A stretch of 64,000 nucleotides of DNA from Bacillus sp. T33-2 (GTDB lineage: Bacteria; Bacillota; Bacilli; Bacillales; Cytobacillaceae). The stretch spans positions 102,730-166,729 of the forward strand of contig NZ_PGVB01000021.1 of the NCBI RefSeq assembly GCF_002860205.1, written 5' to 3'. Positions 26,740-36,349 of the stretch are shown in pieces. The position numbers and the translations under genes are program-made. The notes below the pieces were generated by a model. The model saw only the letters and a program-made list of their open reading frames with translations. It did not search any database and was not told the origin of the DNA. Each line of letters starts with the position of its first letter. The stretch's first letter is position 1.

Positions 26740-26868
26740 AAAAGACCGATGGTGCTGGATACACCATACGGTCATGCAATAGACAGGTTCCCTCTATGGG
26801 GATGAGCGAGGAAAAGAAAGTAATCCACGCACTGATACTGGGGAGCTCAAGTGCGGATTACTTTTTTG
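26740..26868 (+). ncRNA. Structured intergenic element ending in a strong terminator
   Basis: Two hairpins lie in a gene-free region: GACCGATGGTG/CACCATACGGTC (26744-26773, one bulge) and a longer one made of AAAGTAATC plus CGCACT against AGTGCG plus GATTACTTT (26817-26864, two-base bulge), followed by TTTTTT. No gene ends upstream that would need the second terminator, and the next gene starts 250 bp later. It could be a small RNA, an attenuator or a relic. No known riboswitch class recognised. The remaining parts of 26516-27114 hold nothing else. Confidence 0.35.
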
Positions 26869-27114
26869 TGTTAATGCGGACGATAGATACAATCCAACTG
26901 GAGAATGCATTCAACTATATCAGAGATGGAAACAAACTATACAGCGCCCCCTTTTTATGGAGGGAAAGCTGACCAACCTTGAATTTCTATATGAATTACG
27001 ACTCCTTTATATCAAGAAAAACAGAACATGCGCTCTTATATTATGAGAATATTCAAAATTATAAAATTAAGAAACCGTGATAACATACATATACATAATC
27101 GAGGAGAATACCAG

Positions 27115-27909
27115 ATGAAAGATCACATTCTGCAAGTAATCAAACAAATTGAAAAAGAGTATGAGGTCAAAGTGCTTTTTACGTGTGAATCAGGCAGCCG
27201 TGCCTGGGGCTTTCCTTCAAATGATTCTGACTTTGATGTCAGGTTCATTTATGTACACAAGAAGGACTGGTATCTTTCCATCGACCGGGGGCGTGATGTA
27301 ATTGAAATCCCTGCACATGACTCACTTTCAATCCCTATGGACCAACTGTTGGATGTGAGCGGCTGGGAACTGACTAAGACGCTTAAGTTATTCAGGAAAT
27401 CCAACCCGCCCCTTTTGGAATGGCTGCGTTCGGGGATCGTCTATTACAAAGCGTACTCGACGATAGATAAAATGAGAGCATTTGATACCAGGATTTTCGC
27501 ACCGACTTCCTGTTTGCACCATTATCTGAATATGGCAAAAGGAAATTACCGTGACTACCTGAACGGACAGGAAGTGAAAATTAAAAATTACTTTTACGTA
27601 CTTCGGCCTATTCTCGCGGCAAAGTGATATAACACCATACCGCCAATAGAATTTCAAACATTGCTTGAGGACATCCTGCCGGACGGAGAGCTGAAAAGGA
27701 GAATAAAGACCATGTTGCAACGAAAAATGGCGGGTGAAGAGCTCGCTCTGGAGCCAAGAATCGAGGTCATCAATCAATTCCTTGATGAGGAAATTGACCG
27801 CCTTGTAGCATACGCAAAAAGTCTGAACCTCAGAGTCCTCAATCCTACAGAACAGCTAAACAAACTATTTCGTGAAACTTTGGACGAGGTCTGGGGAATC
27901 GATTCATAG
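27115..27909 (+). pseudogene. YcgL/RlaP-type nucleotidyltransferase gene with in-frame stop
   Basis: The nucleotidyltransferase family signature GSRAWGFPSNDSDFDVRF lies near residue 27 (Gly-Ser and the D-x-D metal pair). The ATG at 27115 follows GAGGAG. The frame reads LRPILAAK, then TGA (27625-27627), then YNTIPPIEFQTLLEDILPDG, continuing in the same frame to TAG 27909. Homologues commonly have a Trp-containing stretch here (AxKW), so TGG to TGA with a short deletion is the simplest explanation. The first 170 residues might still fold. Otherwise a recent pseudogene. Confidence 0.75.
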
Positions 27910-27915
27910 ACACCT

Positions 27916-28599
27916 TTATTTATGTTGCTCCTGCCGGCTGACGTCCTCAATTTGGTCGGACTGATAGGTGTAAGTACCTCTCACAGACTTTTGCCCGGTT
28001 AAATACATTGCGAGCGCGACGTCTTTTGCTCGTATTGGTCTAAACTTCCTGAGCCCTCCGGTTAAAAAAAACTTGAAGAATGGAGTCAGCGAGGCAGCGA
28101 TATGCTCTCCAGGACGATATTCCGCCCGATCCCCAAGCAACAGGGATGGCTGGAAAATATGCAAGGAAGGAATGCCAATTTTCTTAACCTGTTCTTCCAC
28201 CTCTCCCTTGATTCGATTATAGAAAATCCGGGAATTTGCTTTGGCGCCAAGTGCGGTTATGACCAAGAATTTCTCGACCTCATTCTTCCTGGCCAGCTTG
28301 CACAACGTAATAGGGTAATCAAAGTCCACCTTTCGGAACGTCTCTTGTGAACCAGCCTTTTTTATCGTCGTTCCAAGGCAGCAGTATACGTCATTCACTT
28401 TAAAATGCTTTTCATAGTTTTCAAGCTGGTCGAAATCGACGACGATTTGCTCTAGCTTTTGGTGTTCAATGTTGATGTGTTTTCGGACAAGCACAGTTAC
28501 TTTATTGTAAGCTGCGCTTTCAAGCAGGTAATGCAAAAGTTCTTTGCCGGTTAATCCACTTGCTCCGACGAGAAGTGCTGATTTGTATATTTCCGTCAT
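27916..28599 (-). CDS. NAD(P)H-binding oxidoreductase, YraR/HTATIP2-like
   Basis: A 227-residue atypical short-chain dehydrogenase. LLVGASGLTGKELLHYL is the glycine-rich dinucleotide site, CCLGTTIKKAGSQETFRKVD the family signature, and FYNRIKGEVEE carries the Y-x3-K-like pair. These proteins are thought to reduce or sense flavin/quinone-type compounds, but no substrate is established. GGAGTG precedes the ATG. It converges on the damaged nucleotidyltransferase gene with a 6-bp gap. Confidence 0.8.
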   Translation of the reverse strand: MTEIYKSALLVGASGLTGKELLHYLLESAAYNKVTVLVRKHINIEHQKLEQIVVDFDQLENYEKHFKVNDVYCCLGTTIKKAGSQETFRKVDFDYPITLCKLARKNEVEKFLVITALGAKANSRIFYNRIKGEVEEQVKKIGIPSLHIFQPSLLLGDRAEYRPGEHIAASLTPFFKFFLTGGLRKFRPIRAKDVALAMYLTGQKSVRGTYTYQSDQIEDVSRQEQHK

Positions 28600-28820
28600 T
28601 TTAAGATCATCACTCCTGACTCAGGTTAAATGATTGCCTCTCTAAATTATACCTTGAGCGCTATCTTTTTGATACAGCTTGGGCATTCAGTCCCTCCAAC
28701 GAAATTTTGCTGTTCTGATTTTCCAAATCCCTTTCTTTTGGTTTAAGTTAATTTTTAGGGCAGATTACGATTGATACCATGACCAACGTCAAATTTTATG
28801 TTTCCCTATTAAAATGCGTA

Positions 28821-28855
28821 AAAAAAGACCAAATCCCATTGGACCTGGTCAAAAA
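28821..28855 (-). terminator. Terminator of the SulP transporter gene
   Basis: On the minus strand GACCAGGTCC pairs with GGATTTGGTC through a 4-nt loop (two wobble pairs) and is followed by TTTTTTT. It lies about 50 bp beyond the sulP stop; the rest of 28600-28900 shows nothing. Confidence 0.75.
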
Positions 28856-28900
28856 ATCATGTTTGTTTTCTCTCCGTGGCGGATTGCATTTTATCCCTAA

Positions 28901-30382
28901 TTAGTGGTTTGCCGCTTTTTCAAGTGAGCGAGGAGTTTTATGGACCGCAAGTTTTTCAATCAGTTTATTGCTTTCTGTATTCAGTCCTTTTAAACTCACT
29001 ATTACACCATTTTGAGCGTACTTGATGACAATCTTGTCAATCGCTCCCACAGCGGAATCATCCCAAAGGTGTGCATTTGACAAATCCAGGTCAACTTCCT
29101 TTACTTCTTCTTTATAATCAAAACTGTTTACAAAATCAGTTACAGATGCGAAGAAAAGCTGGCCTGAAACATGGTAAATCTTTTTCTGGGAGCCTTCAGC
29201 GGAGAGGCTGGTTACTTTTACTCTCGAAATCTTGGATGCAAAGAAAATCGCGCTTAAAATAATCCCTGCTAATACTCCCTTTGATAGGTCATGAGTCTGA
29301 AGCACAGTTATTACAGTCACTATCATTACGATTGTATCTGTTAGAGGGACCTTATGGATTGTCTTTAACGCGGACCAGTCAAAAGTTCCTATGGACACCA
29401 TGATCATAACGCCGACGAGGGCAGCCATGGGGATTTGTACAAGGAAATCTTTTAGCAATATGATCAATGTCAATAAAAAGGCTCCTGCCACAAAAGTGGA
29501 CAGACGGCCGCGTCCCCCTGATTTCACATTAATGACGGATTGTCCAATCATCGCACATCCAGCCATGCCGCCAAAGAAACCTGATACAATATTGGCGATA
29601 CCCTGGCCGCGTGCTTCCTTATTCTTGTCACTGTCTGTATCGGTCATATCATCCACAATGGATGCGGTTAGCAGGGATTCTACCAATCCGACAATCGCAA
29701 TGGATAATGAATAAGGAAAAATGATTTGCAAAGTTTCCAAGGTAAACGGAATATCTGGAATCAAAAATACAGGCAATTCGGATGTCAGCTCGCCCATATC
29801 CCCTATTGTCCGGACATCCGTTCCTGTGATCACTGCAATGATTGTCATCACAACGATCGCAACCAACGGTGATGGAACAGCTTTAGTAAAACGGGGCAGA
29901 ATATAAATGATCGCTAAAGCGCCTGCTAACATTGCATACATTTGCCATGATTCACCGGCAAAATGAGGAAATTGGGATGTGAAAATGAGAATCGCCAGTG
30001 CATTTACAAACCCAATCATCACAGATCGGGGAACAAATTTCATCAAACGTCCAAGCTTTAAGGCTCCCATGATGATTTGTATTACACCGGTCAATATAGT
30101 TGCCGCAAGCAAATATTGCAGTCCATATTCTTTAACGAGTGTCACCATCAATAGTGCGGTTGCACCAGTTGCTGCAGAAATCATGCCGGGCCTTCCGCCA
30201 ACGAACGCAGTTGTAACTGCAATACAAAATGATGCGTATAATCCAATCATCGGGTCTACTCCAGCAATAAGTGAAAAAGCGATTGCTTCTGGAATTAACG
30301 CAAGAGCGACAACAATACCTGCGAGTATATCTCCCTTGATGTTGCCAAACCATGAAGAAGATTTAATACTGTGTATGTTCAA
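28901..30382 (-). CDS. SulP-family anion transporter with STAS domain
   Basis: A 493-residue permease. The SulP core starts [20 protein letters not shown] and has 12 or more hydrophobic segments up to about residue 385; the family pattern [10 protein letters not shown] and the [10 protein letters not shown] loop are present. A cytoplasmic STAS domain follows (about 400-480). Substrates in the family include sulfate, bicarbonate and dicarboxylates. The closest pattern is the YbaR-type Bacillus group, not assigned. Translation starts at TTG 30382 after GAGGTG. The universal stress protein gene lies 298 bp upstream on the same strand; no promoter was pinned down in that gap. Confidence 0.88.
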   Translation of the reverse strand: MNIHSIKSSSWFGNIKGDILAGIVVALALIPEAIAFSLIAGVDPMIGLYASFCIAVTTAFVGGRPGMISAATGATALLMVTLVKEYGLQYLLAATILTGVIQIIMGALKLGRLMKFVPRSVMIGFVNALAILIFTSQFPHFAGESWQMYAMLAGALAIIYILPRFTKAVPSPLVAIVVMTIIAVITGTDVRTIGDMGELTSELPVFLIPDIPFTLETLQIIFPYSLSIAIVGLVESLLTASIVDDMTDTDSDKNKEARGQGIANIVSGFFGGMAGCAMIGQSVINVKSGGRGRLSTFVAGAFLLTLIILLKDFLVQIPMAALVGVMIMVSIGTFDWSALKTIHKVPLTDTIVMIVTVITVLQTHDLSKGVLAGIILSAIFFASKISRVKVTSLSAEGSQKKIYHVSGQLFFASVTDFVNSFDYKEEVKEVDLDLSNAHLWDDSAVGAIDKIVIKYAQNGVIVSLKGLNTESNKLIEKLAVHKTPRSLEKAANH

Positions 30383-30680
30383 ATCTGCACCTCTTCCTTT
30401 ATATTATGTTTTGACTTTCAACTCTCATGAAAGCCGGGTCCGTTCAAAACATAAAAAGTATAAAGGAATGTGGCAAATTTGTGAAATACGATGTAAACGG
30501 ACACATAATCTTATTGCGGCGAGATGCTTCATTTTCCTCTTAATTTCGGAGAAATGCTTAAAATGAATAATAACAATATAGTAAATGCAGGAAACAATCT
30601 GGGGTTTTGACAGGAATATTTTCGAGGCTTGGTGTGCAGCCGCTCGATTTTAGATTTTATCTGTATTTCAACACATTATG

Positions 30681-31100
30681 TTATTTTACTATTAATACAG
30701 GACAGTTCGCCCGTTTGGCCACTTTATGGCTGACGCTCCCCAGCACAAATTCCTGAAGTACGTTCAGTCCCCTGCTTCCAATCACGACGATGTCAATATG
30801 GTTTTTATTTGCATATTCCACTATTTCCGGCCCTGGCTCTCCATGCAAAATTATTATTTCATATGATACACCGGATTGTTGCGCCATTCTTTCTACATCT
30901 TTCATGCGCCCTTTTCGTTGATCTCGTAAATCTGCAGCATTCCAATTCTTTAACACATCGGATTTTACTTTATCGGGGTCAACCACATACACCACTTCAA
31001 TTTTCGAGCCAGGACTGCTTTTTGCAATGTTAATCGCATTTTCAGCTGCTCTTTTGGAATGTTCAGAACCATCTGTTGCTAATAATATTTTTTTGTACAT
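30681..31100 (-). CDS. Universal stress protein (UspA family)
   Basis: A 139-residue USP. It starts MYKKILLATDGSEHS and ends with the ATP-binding signature GSRGLNVLQEFVLGSVSHKV (G-2x-G-9x-G-S), so it is of the nucleotide-binding type. It is encoded upstream of the SulP transporter on the same strand, a pairing seen in other Bacilli. It could modulate transport in response to energy state, which is inference. Confidence 0.9.
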   Translation of the reverse strand: MYKKILLATDGSEHSKRAAENAINIAKSSPGSKIEVVYVVDPDKVKSDVLKNWNAADLRDQRKGRMKDVERMAQQSGVSYEIIILHGEPGPEIVEYANKNHIDIVVIGSRGLNVLQEFVLGSVSHKVAKRANCPVLIVK

Positions 31101-31337
31101 CCTTTTCCCCCTGATGTTTCCCAGTTAACTCACTAATTGTGTACCGGCTTGATTAAACGTTATATACACAATACCATTTAGTTATTGAGGTTTGAAGGGA
31201 TTATTTTGCCATGTCCAACGCAGTTACATTGAGTCAGGATTAATAATTGGCACAGCCAGCTGGGATAGCCACAACAAGCATTTGATATGAGCTTATGTCT
31301 GCTATTCTACTCTGGAATGGAATTAAAAAAGTATCGA

Positions 31338-32546
31338 TCAAGCCTTTTCAACAATTGTGGCAATTCCCTGGCCAACTCCGATGCACATTGTTGCAAGTCC
31401 AAATTTTACGTCATCGCGTCTGTTCATTTCATGCAGAAGCGTCGTTAAAATTCTGGCCCCGCTTGCACCGAGAGGATGTCCAAGTGCAATGGAACCACCA
31501 TTTACATTTACTGTTTCCGGGTTAAGCTTCAGCTGCCTGGTACATGCTAAAGCCTGGGAAGCAAAAGCCTCATTCAGCTCTACAAGGCCGATATCCTGAA
31601 TCGAAATGTTTGCCCTCGCGAGCGCCTTTCGGGAAGCATAGATGGGCCCCAGGCCCATTAAACGAGGTTCAAGTCCTGCGACAGCCGATACGACGTATTT
31701 CCCCAATGGCTTCATAGCCAACTGCTCCATTTTATATGCGCTCATCAGCAGGAGGACCGATGCTCCGTCATTGATCCCGGATGCATTCCCCGCTGTCACT
31801 GTCCCATTTGCGAAAATGGGGTTCAACTGTTTCAAGGCTTCCTTTGAAGTTGCAGGCCTTGGGTGTTCATCTTTTGCAAATATTTCCACAGTCCCTTTTC
31901 GGCCTATAATTTCAATGGGGACAATTTCGTTTTGAAACTTCTGATTTACTATTGCCTTTTTTGCCTTCATCTGGCTTAAAAATGCAAAATTATCTTGATC
32001 TTCGCGGGATATATTATATTTTCGTGCGACATTTTCAGCGGTTTGTGGCATGCTGTCCGTACCGTATTTCTCGTCAAGCAACGGATTGATAAATCTCCAC
32101 CCTATTGTTGTATCATAAATCTCCATGTTGCCGCGCGGGAAATCAGTATCCGGTTTACCCATGACAAAAGGTGCTCTTGTCATGCTTTCTACTCCTCCGG
32201 CGATAAAAACATCCCCTTCACCAGCCATGATTGCCCGCGCCGCATAATTCACAGCATCCAGCCCGGAACCGCATAAACGATTAATCGTTGTTCCACCAAT
32301 CTCCACAGGTAGTCCAGCAAGGAGGGCTGCCATTCTTGCTACATTCCGATTTTCTTCCCCAGCGCCATTTGCATTCCCAAGAACGACGTCTTCAATTTCA
32401 TTTACGGGCACCTCCGGATTCCTGCTCATCAGAGCCTTTATGACGGCAGCCGCCATATCATCCGGCCTTACAGACTTTAAGGCTCCCTTATACCGGCCAA
32501 TTGGCGTTCTTACGGCATCGATAATATAGACTTCTTTCCGAGCCAT
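31338..32546 (-). CDS. Acetyl-CoA C-acyltransferase (thiolase)
   Basis: A 402-residue degradative thiolase that cleaves 3-ketoacyl-CoA with CoA to acetyl-CoA and a shortened acyl-CoA. The nucleophile is C92 in NRLCGSGLDAV; the C-terminal catalytic pair is the His in GHPLGASGARI and the Cys in CIGVGQGIA. The ATG at 32546 follows AGAGGTGAG; the longer frame from 32684 is not supported by a ribosome site. Last gene of the kinase/ACAD11-like operon, completing a beta-oxidation round. Confidence 0.9.
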   Translation of the reverse strand: MARKEVYIIDAVRTPIGRYKGALKSVRPDDMAAAVIKALMSRNPEVPVNEIEDVVLGNANGAGEENRNVARMAALLAGLPVEIGGTTINRLCGSGLDAVNYAARAIMAGEGDVFIAGGVESMTRAPFVMGKPDTDFPRGNMEIYDTTIGWRFINPLLDEKYGTDSMPQTAENVARKYNISREDQDNFAFLSQMKAKKAIVNQKFQNEIVPIEIIGRKGTVEIFAKDEHPRPATSKEALKQLNPIFANGTVTAGNASGINDGASVLLLMSAYKMEQLAMKPLGKYVVSAVAGLEPRLMGLGPIYASRKALARANISIQDIGLVELNEAFASQALACTRQLKLNPETVNVNGGSIALGHPLGASGARILTTLLHEMNRRDDVKFGLATMCIGVGQGIATIVEKA

Positions 32547-32696
32547 TTCACTCACCTCTGTAAACACGTATTCTACTGTTTGGGTAAATGCTTTGCTGGT
32601 TCCCTTCTGCACACGCGGCGGACACCAGCAAGTATTGGCCATAAAAACCCGGCAGTAAGGAACCCGGTCGGGAATATCCACCATACAAGTACATTA

Positions 32697-33653
32697 TTAA
32701 GTGGAATGCACCCTGTTAGAAACCCTCGCCCTAAATTCATTAGCCGCTTGTTTAATTGCCTCTTTTCCGTCAGCCAGGAATTCAGTCATGCAAAGAAATC
32801 CGTGGATCATGCCAGGTACGCATGTATATTTTGTATCGACACCGGCCTTTTCCAATTTCTTTGCATATTGCTCTCCGCCATCACATAACGGGTCATACTC
32901 AGCTGTCATGATATAGGCAGGAGGAAGGGATGGAGTAATGTCATCCGGAATTAAAATTGGTGCCGCCAAAGGATTTTGTGTTTCCGAGGGGTCATTCAAA
33001 TATTGTTCGACAAACCAACTCATGGTTGACTTTGTTAAATAATAGCCTTCTCCATATTTTTCATAAGAGGAAGTAGCCTCAAATCCAGTCGAGGGATAAA
33101 AGAGCATTTGGTATGCGATGAAAGGTGTTTTCCTTTGAATAGCCAAGTAACAGACGACAGCTGCAAGATTCCCTCCCGCACTATCACCGCCGACAGCTAT
33201 GGACTTACGATTAATGCCGAATTCAGAAGCATGTTCCCAAACCCACTGTACAGCCAGGTAAGCATCTTCAACAGCTACAGGGAACTTGCTTTCGGGGGAC
33301 AGGCTGTAATCAACAGAAACAAGAGTGAAATTTCCTTCTGTCGCGAGTTTATGGCACAGCGCATCATGTGTCTCGATGCTGCCAATTACCCAGCCACCGC
33401 CATGAAAATAAACAAGTGCGGGACTTTCTGTTGATTCATTTCCTTCAGGTGTGTAAATCCTGATACCAATGTCACCCTTAAATCCTTGAATTCTTCTGTC
33501 CTCTGTCCTGGCTCGCTTTTCTGCTTTGCTTAAAAGCTTACAAGACGTTTCGAACCCATGCCGGGCTGCCTCCAGAGGCTGCTGTTCAATGGGGGGAAGG
33601 CCCTTTGCTTCAAACATTTCCAACAACGCTTTCGCTTCCGGTTTCAAAGACAT
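32697..33653 (-). CDS. HSL-family alpha/beta-hydrolase (esterase/lipase)
   Basis: A 318-residue carboxylesterase. The oxyanion motif HGGG is at 84-87, the nucleophile S158 lies in GDSAG, and the acid and His are in AEYDPLCD and PGMIHGF. It is cytosolic (no signal peptide). Hormone-sensitive-lipase-type enzymes hydrolyse short to medium acyl esters. Its position between the ComB-like gene and the thiolase suggests it releases the alcohol or acid that the pathway consumes, or opens a lactone. The latter would fit a 4-hydroxy acid route (inference). Confidence 0.85.
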   Translation of the reverse strand: MSLKPEAKALLEMFEAKGLPPIEQQPLEAARHGFETSCKLLSKAEKRARTEDRRIQGFKGDIGIRIYTPEGNESTESPALVYFHGGGWVIGSIETHDALCHKLATEGNFTLVSVDYSLSPESKFPVAVEDAYLAVQWVWEHASEFGINRKSIAVGGDSAGGNLAAVVCYLAIQRKTPFIAYQMLFYPSTGFEATSSYEKYGEGYYLTKSTMSWFVEQYLNDPSETQNPLAAPILIPDDITPSLPPAYIMTAEYDPLCDGGEQYAKKLEKAGVDTKYTCVPGMIHGFLCMTEFLADGKEAIKQAANEFRARVSNRVHST

Positions 33654-33694
33654 TTGCTCATCTCCTTAATATAGAATGAAAGTGTTCTGTCAGG

Positions 33695-34426
33695 CTAAAT
33701 TGTCACAATCCGCTTTCCATCACATAGAAAAGGAACCACGTCAAAAAGGCTCTTCTGGGCAGCAAATTCAATTTCTTTATCAAAGCCATATTTTGATAGC
33801 ATTTTTCCTACACGTGAACATGATAAAATATATGCAGCGTTATCTTTATTCGATTTGTAGAAGAGGTGGGAAGCAAACGCTGAATCTGTCATTTCAATCT
33901 TGTCCCTGTGCAGGTCCGTCAGGCAGTCGATGAAATAACCAGCTCCGTAAAAATCCTCCACATTGAATTGATTAGAAGATCCTGAACAAACCAATATGAT
34001 GGTTTTAGCCTCGGAATCTTGCAAGATATGATTTACGACTGCCCTGCTGTTGAGGAGTGACGCCGCATACACTGCACCCGCCATGGAACTGTTCTTGAGG
34101 GCGATTGTACCGTTTGTGGTTGACAGGATAACGGTTTTCCCTTGAACCAGGTGTTTTAGTTCAAGCGGGTTCGGTGACAGAAAGCCATCGATGGTTACCC
34201 CCTGGTACTCTCCCACAAGAACAAAACTGCCGTCTTCCCTTCCCGTCGCTTCCTGCCTTGCCTCGGTCCCGTCCAAAACAGGAATGACTTCTTTTGCACC
34301 AAATTCAAGGGCGGAAGCAACAGTTGAGGTAGCGAGCAAAACATCAAAAACCACTGCCACTTTGTTCTCCCGCATTTTTTGCCGGTCGATGTCTTCCTTC
34401 TTCAACAGAAGGTGAATTTTCAACAT
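33695..34426 (-). CDS. ComB-like 2-phosphosulfolactate phosphatase family protein
   Basis: A 243-residue protein of the ComB fold, a Mg-dependent phosphatase family that includes the sulfolactate-forming enzyme. Family segments are FDVLLATSTVASALEFGA, where most members have FDVLRATST (the Arg is replaced by Leu), LSTTNGT, VCSGSSNQFNVEDFYGAG and SCSRVGKMLSKYGF. The Arg-to-Leu change at a usually conserved place and the absence of ComA or SuyAB nearby argue against a plain sulfolactate role. It sits 16 bp after the APH-type kinase gene, which hints at a phosphorylated intermediate as substrate. Confidence 0.75.
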   Translation of the reverse strand: MLKIHLLLKKEDIDRQKMRENKVAVVFDVLLATSTVASALEFGAKEVIPVLDGTEARQEATGREDGSFVLVGEYQGVTIDGFLSPNPLELKHLVQGKTVILSTTNGTIALKNSSMAGAVYAASLLNSRAVVNHILQDSEAKTIILVCSGSSNQFNVEDFYGAGYFIDCLTDLHRDKIEMTDSAFASHLFYKSNKDNAAYILSCSRVGKMLSKYGFDKEIEFAAQKSLFDVVPFLCDGKRIVTI

Positions 34427-34442
34427 GAATTTTGCTCCTCAT

Positions 34443-35498
34443 TCATTTCATTTGAGCTGTATAAAGGGAGTATTGGATCAAACTGTCTGTAAAAGCATTC
34501 ATGCCCGCAAACCGTTCATCCTGCGTCTGTCCATTCTTCCACCTGTAATAGATTTGCTGGCAAATTACTGCCAGTTTGAAGTAGGCAAAGGTTAAATAAA
34601 AATTCATCTGTGAAAGATCCCTGCCGCTTCTTTTCGCATAGCGCTCCATAAACTCGTTTCTCGTCAGAAACCCTGGGGTGGCCGTGACAGGCGGTTTACC
34701 CATGCCTTTTTTTAATAATTCGGGGTCATCAGGTTCAATCCAGTAGCTCATCGCAGCACCAAGGTCTGCGAGCGGGTCCCCGACTGTAGTCATTTCCCAG
34801 TCGAACAGCCCGACCATTTTGCTTAACTTCTCATCAAACATGGAATTGTTTAATTTGTAATCATAGTGGATGATTGCTGGTTCACGTGATGCCGGCATAT
34901 TTTTCAACAGCCATTGTTTCAGGTTTTCGATGCCATGGATTTGATCCGTTTCCACCCTTTCATAACGTCTTATCCAGCCGGTAACTTGCCTTTCCATGAA
35001 TCCGTCCGGTTTGGTCATTTCGGTTAATCCGGTTTTTTTAAAGTCAATATTGTGCAATAATACAAGGTTATGAACCATTGTTTCAGATAAGCTCCTGCAT
35101 ATTTCTTCTGTAGGGATAATACCTTCAGGAAATTCAGTATCCAATACAATCCCGTGTTTTCTTTCCATTATGAAAAACGGGCTGCCTATCACTCTTTCCT
35201 CCGCAAAAATAAATGGCTTGGGAGCCACCGGGAAGTGGGGATGAATTTCTTTGAGGATTCTGTATTCCCTTTCCATGTCATGGGCTTTCGGTGCAACCGG
35301 CCCAAGAGGAGGCCTTCTTAAAACGGCTTCCCAGCCACCTATTTTCAGCTCGTATGTCAGGTTGGAACGGCCGACACTGAATTGACTGATTGTCAATGGC
35401 TCCTCCGGCAGATCAGGTAAATGTAATCTCAAAAAGGACTCAATCACAGCAACATCCAATTCTTCACCTTTTCGGATTGGGATGGTATCAGACGCCAT
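34443..35498 (-). CDS. APH-type phosphotransferase of the acyl-CoA kinase group (LvaA/ACAD10-11 kinase-like)
   Basis: A 351-residue protein kinase-like fold enzyme. The catalytic loop is IIHYDYKLNNSMFD and the Mg-binding segment is LFDWEMTTVGDPLADL. In Pseudomonas LvaA and the kinase domain of human ACAD10/11, such enzymes phosphorylate the hydroxyl of 4-hydroxyacyl-CoAs. The ATG at 35498 follows AAGGAGAGG; the frame from 35606 lacks a site and overlaps the SDR gene. Its partner, an ACAD11-like dehydrogenase, lies two genes upstream in the same operon, so the same two-step chemistry is likely here. Confidence 0.82.
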   Translation of the reverse strand: MASDTIPIRKGEELDVAVIESFLRLHLPDLPEEPLTISQFSVGRSNLTYELKIGGWEAVLRRPPLGPVAPKAHDMEREYRILKEIHPHFPVAPKPFIFAEERVIGSPFFIMERKHGIVLDTEFPEGIIPTEEICRSLSETMVHNLVLLHNIDFKKTGLTEMTKPDGFMERQVTGWIRRYERVETDQIHGIENLKQWLLKNMPASREPAIIHYDYKLNNSMFDEKLSKMVGLFDWEMTTVGDPLADLGAAMSYWIEPDDPELLKKGMGKPPVTATPGFLTRNEFMERYAKRSGRDLSQMNFYLTFAYFKLAVICQQIYYRWKNGQTQDERFAGMNAFTDSLIQYSLYTAQMK

Positions 35499-35556
35499 AA
35501 ATGCCTCTCCTTTTCTTAAAAACTTGAAAGCTTTCCTGCAAATCTCACTAACCACT

Positions 35557-36330
35557 TCATAATACGTGGGCTCCACCATCAACTTCGATGATATCCCCGG
35601 TAACAAAATCAGATGCGGGAGCAGCCAGGAACAGGGCTACGCCTTTCAGATCGGTGTCAGAACCGAATTTCCTTAACGGGGTTCCTGCAAGAATCCGTTC
35701 TCCTCCCTTTTCTATCAGGACCTTTGACATTTTTGTCGGGAAAAACCCCGGTGCTATCGCGTTTACATAAACACCCCGCGGCCCCCATTTGGCCGCTAAA
35801 TCCTTTGTAAAAGCAATTACCGCTCCTTTACTTGCACTGTACCCAATGGCATCCATATATTTTGGATCGGAGCCCTTCAGGCCTGCTATAGAAGCAATAT
35901 TGATAATCTTTCCGGACTGCTGTTCGAGCATCACCCGTCCTCCAGCCTGGGACATCAAAAAAGTTCCGGTAACATTTACATTCATCACCTTTTGCCAGGC
36001 TTCCAGAGGCATTTCTTCAACCGGTGCACCCCACGAAGCACCGCTATTGTTGACAAGGATGTCAATGCGGCCGAATTTTTCCATCGTTTTATCGACAACA
36101 TTCTGGACATCCACAGGGTTGGTAATGTCACATTTTAATGCTAAGGATTCCGTGCCAAGCTCTCTGATACGAATGCTAACTTCTTCGCAAGCTTCAAGGT
36201 TTCTTGAACACACCACTACATGAGCGCCTGCTTCTGCATAACCTTCAGCGATCTGCTGACCCAGCCCACGCCCGCCACCTGTCACAATCGCCACTTTACC
36301 TGTTATGTCAAATAAGTCTTTCACATGCAT
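35557..36330 (-). CDS. SDR-family oxidoreductase
   Basis: A 257-residue classical short-chain dehydrogenase. Nucleotide site VTGGGRGLGQQIAEG, NNSG structural motif, catalytic Ser in NIASIAGLKG and YSASKGAV (Tyr/Lys), with a typical VTGDIIEVDGG C-terminus. It probably oxidises a 3-hydroxyacyl-CoA or a hydroxy acid in this operon. It lies between the kinase and the ACAD11-like gene, as an SDR (LvaD) does in lva-type operons. Confidence 0.85.
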   Translation of the reverse strand: MHVKDLFDITGKVAIVTGGGRGLGQQIAEGYAEAGAHVVVCSRNLEACEEVSIRIRELGTESLALKCDITNPVDVQNVVDKTMEKFGRIDILVNNSGASWGAPVEEMPLEAWQKVMNVNVTGTFLMSQAGGRVMLEQQSGKIINIASIAGLKGSDPKYMDAIGYSASKGAVIAFTKDLAAKWGPRGVYVNAIAPGFFPTKMSKVLIEKGGERILAGTPLRKFGSDTDLKGVALFLAAPASDFVTGDIIEVDGGAHVL

Positions 36331-36349
36331 GAGAAAATCCTCCTCCGTA

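Noticed and set aside
26874..26966. 30-codon plus-strand frame (QLENAFNYIRDGNKLY)
   Set aside because: Reads like protein but has no ribosome site and is too short to support.
33695..34426. Plain sulfolactate biosynthesis assignment for the ComB-like gene
   Set aside because: No companion sulfolactate genes in the window, altered conserved Arg, and a catabolic acyl-CoA operon context; only the family call is kept.
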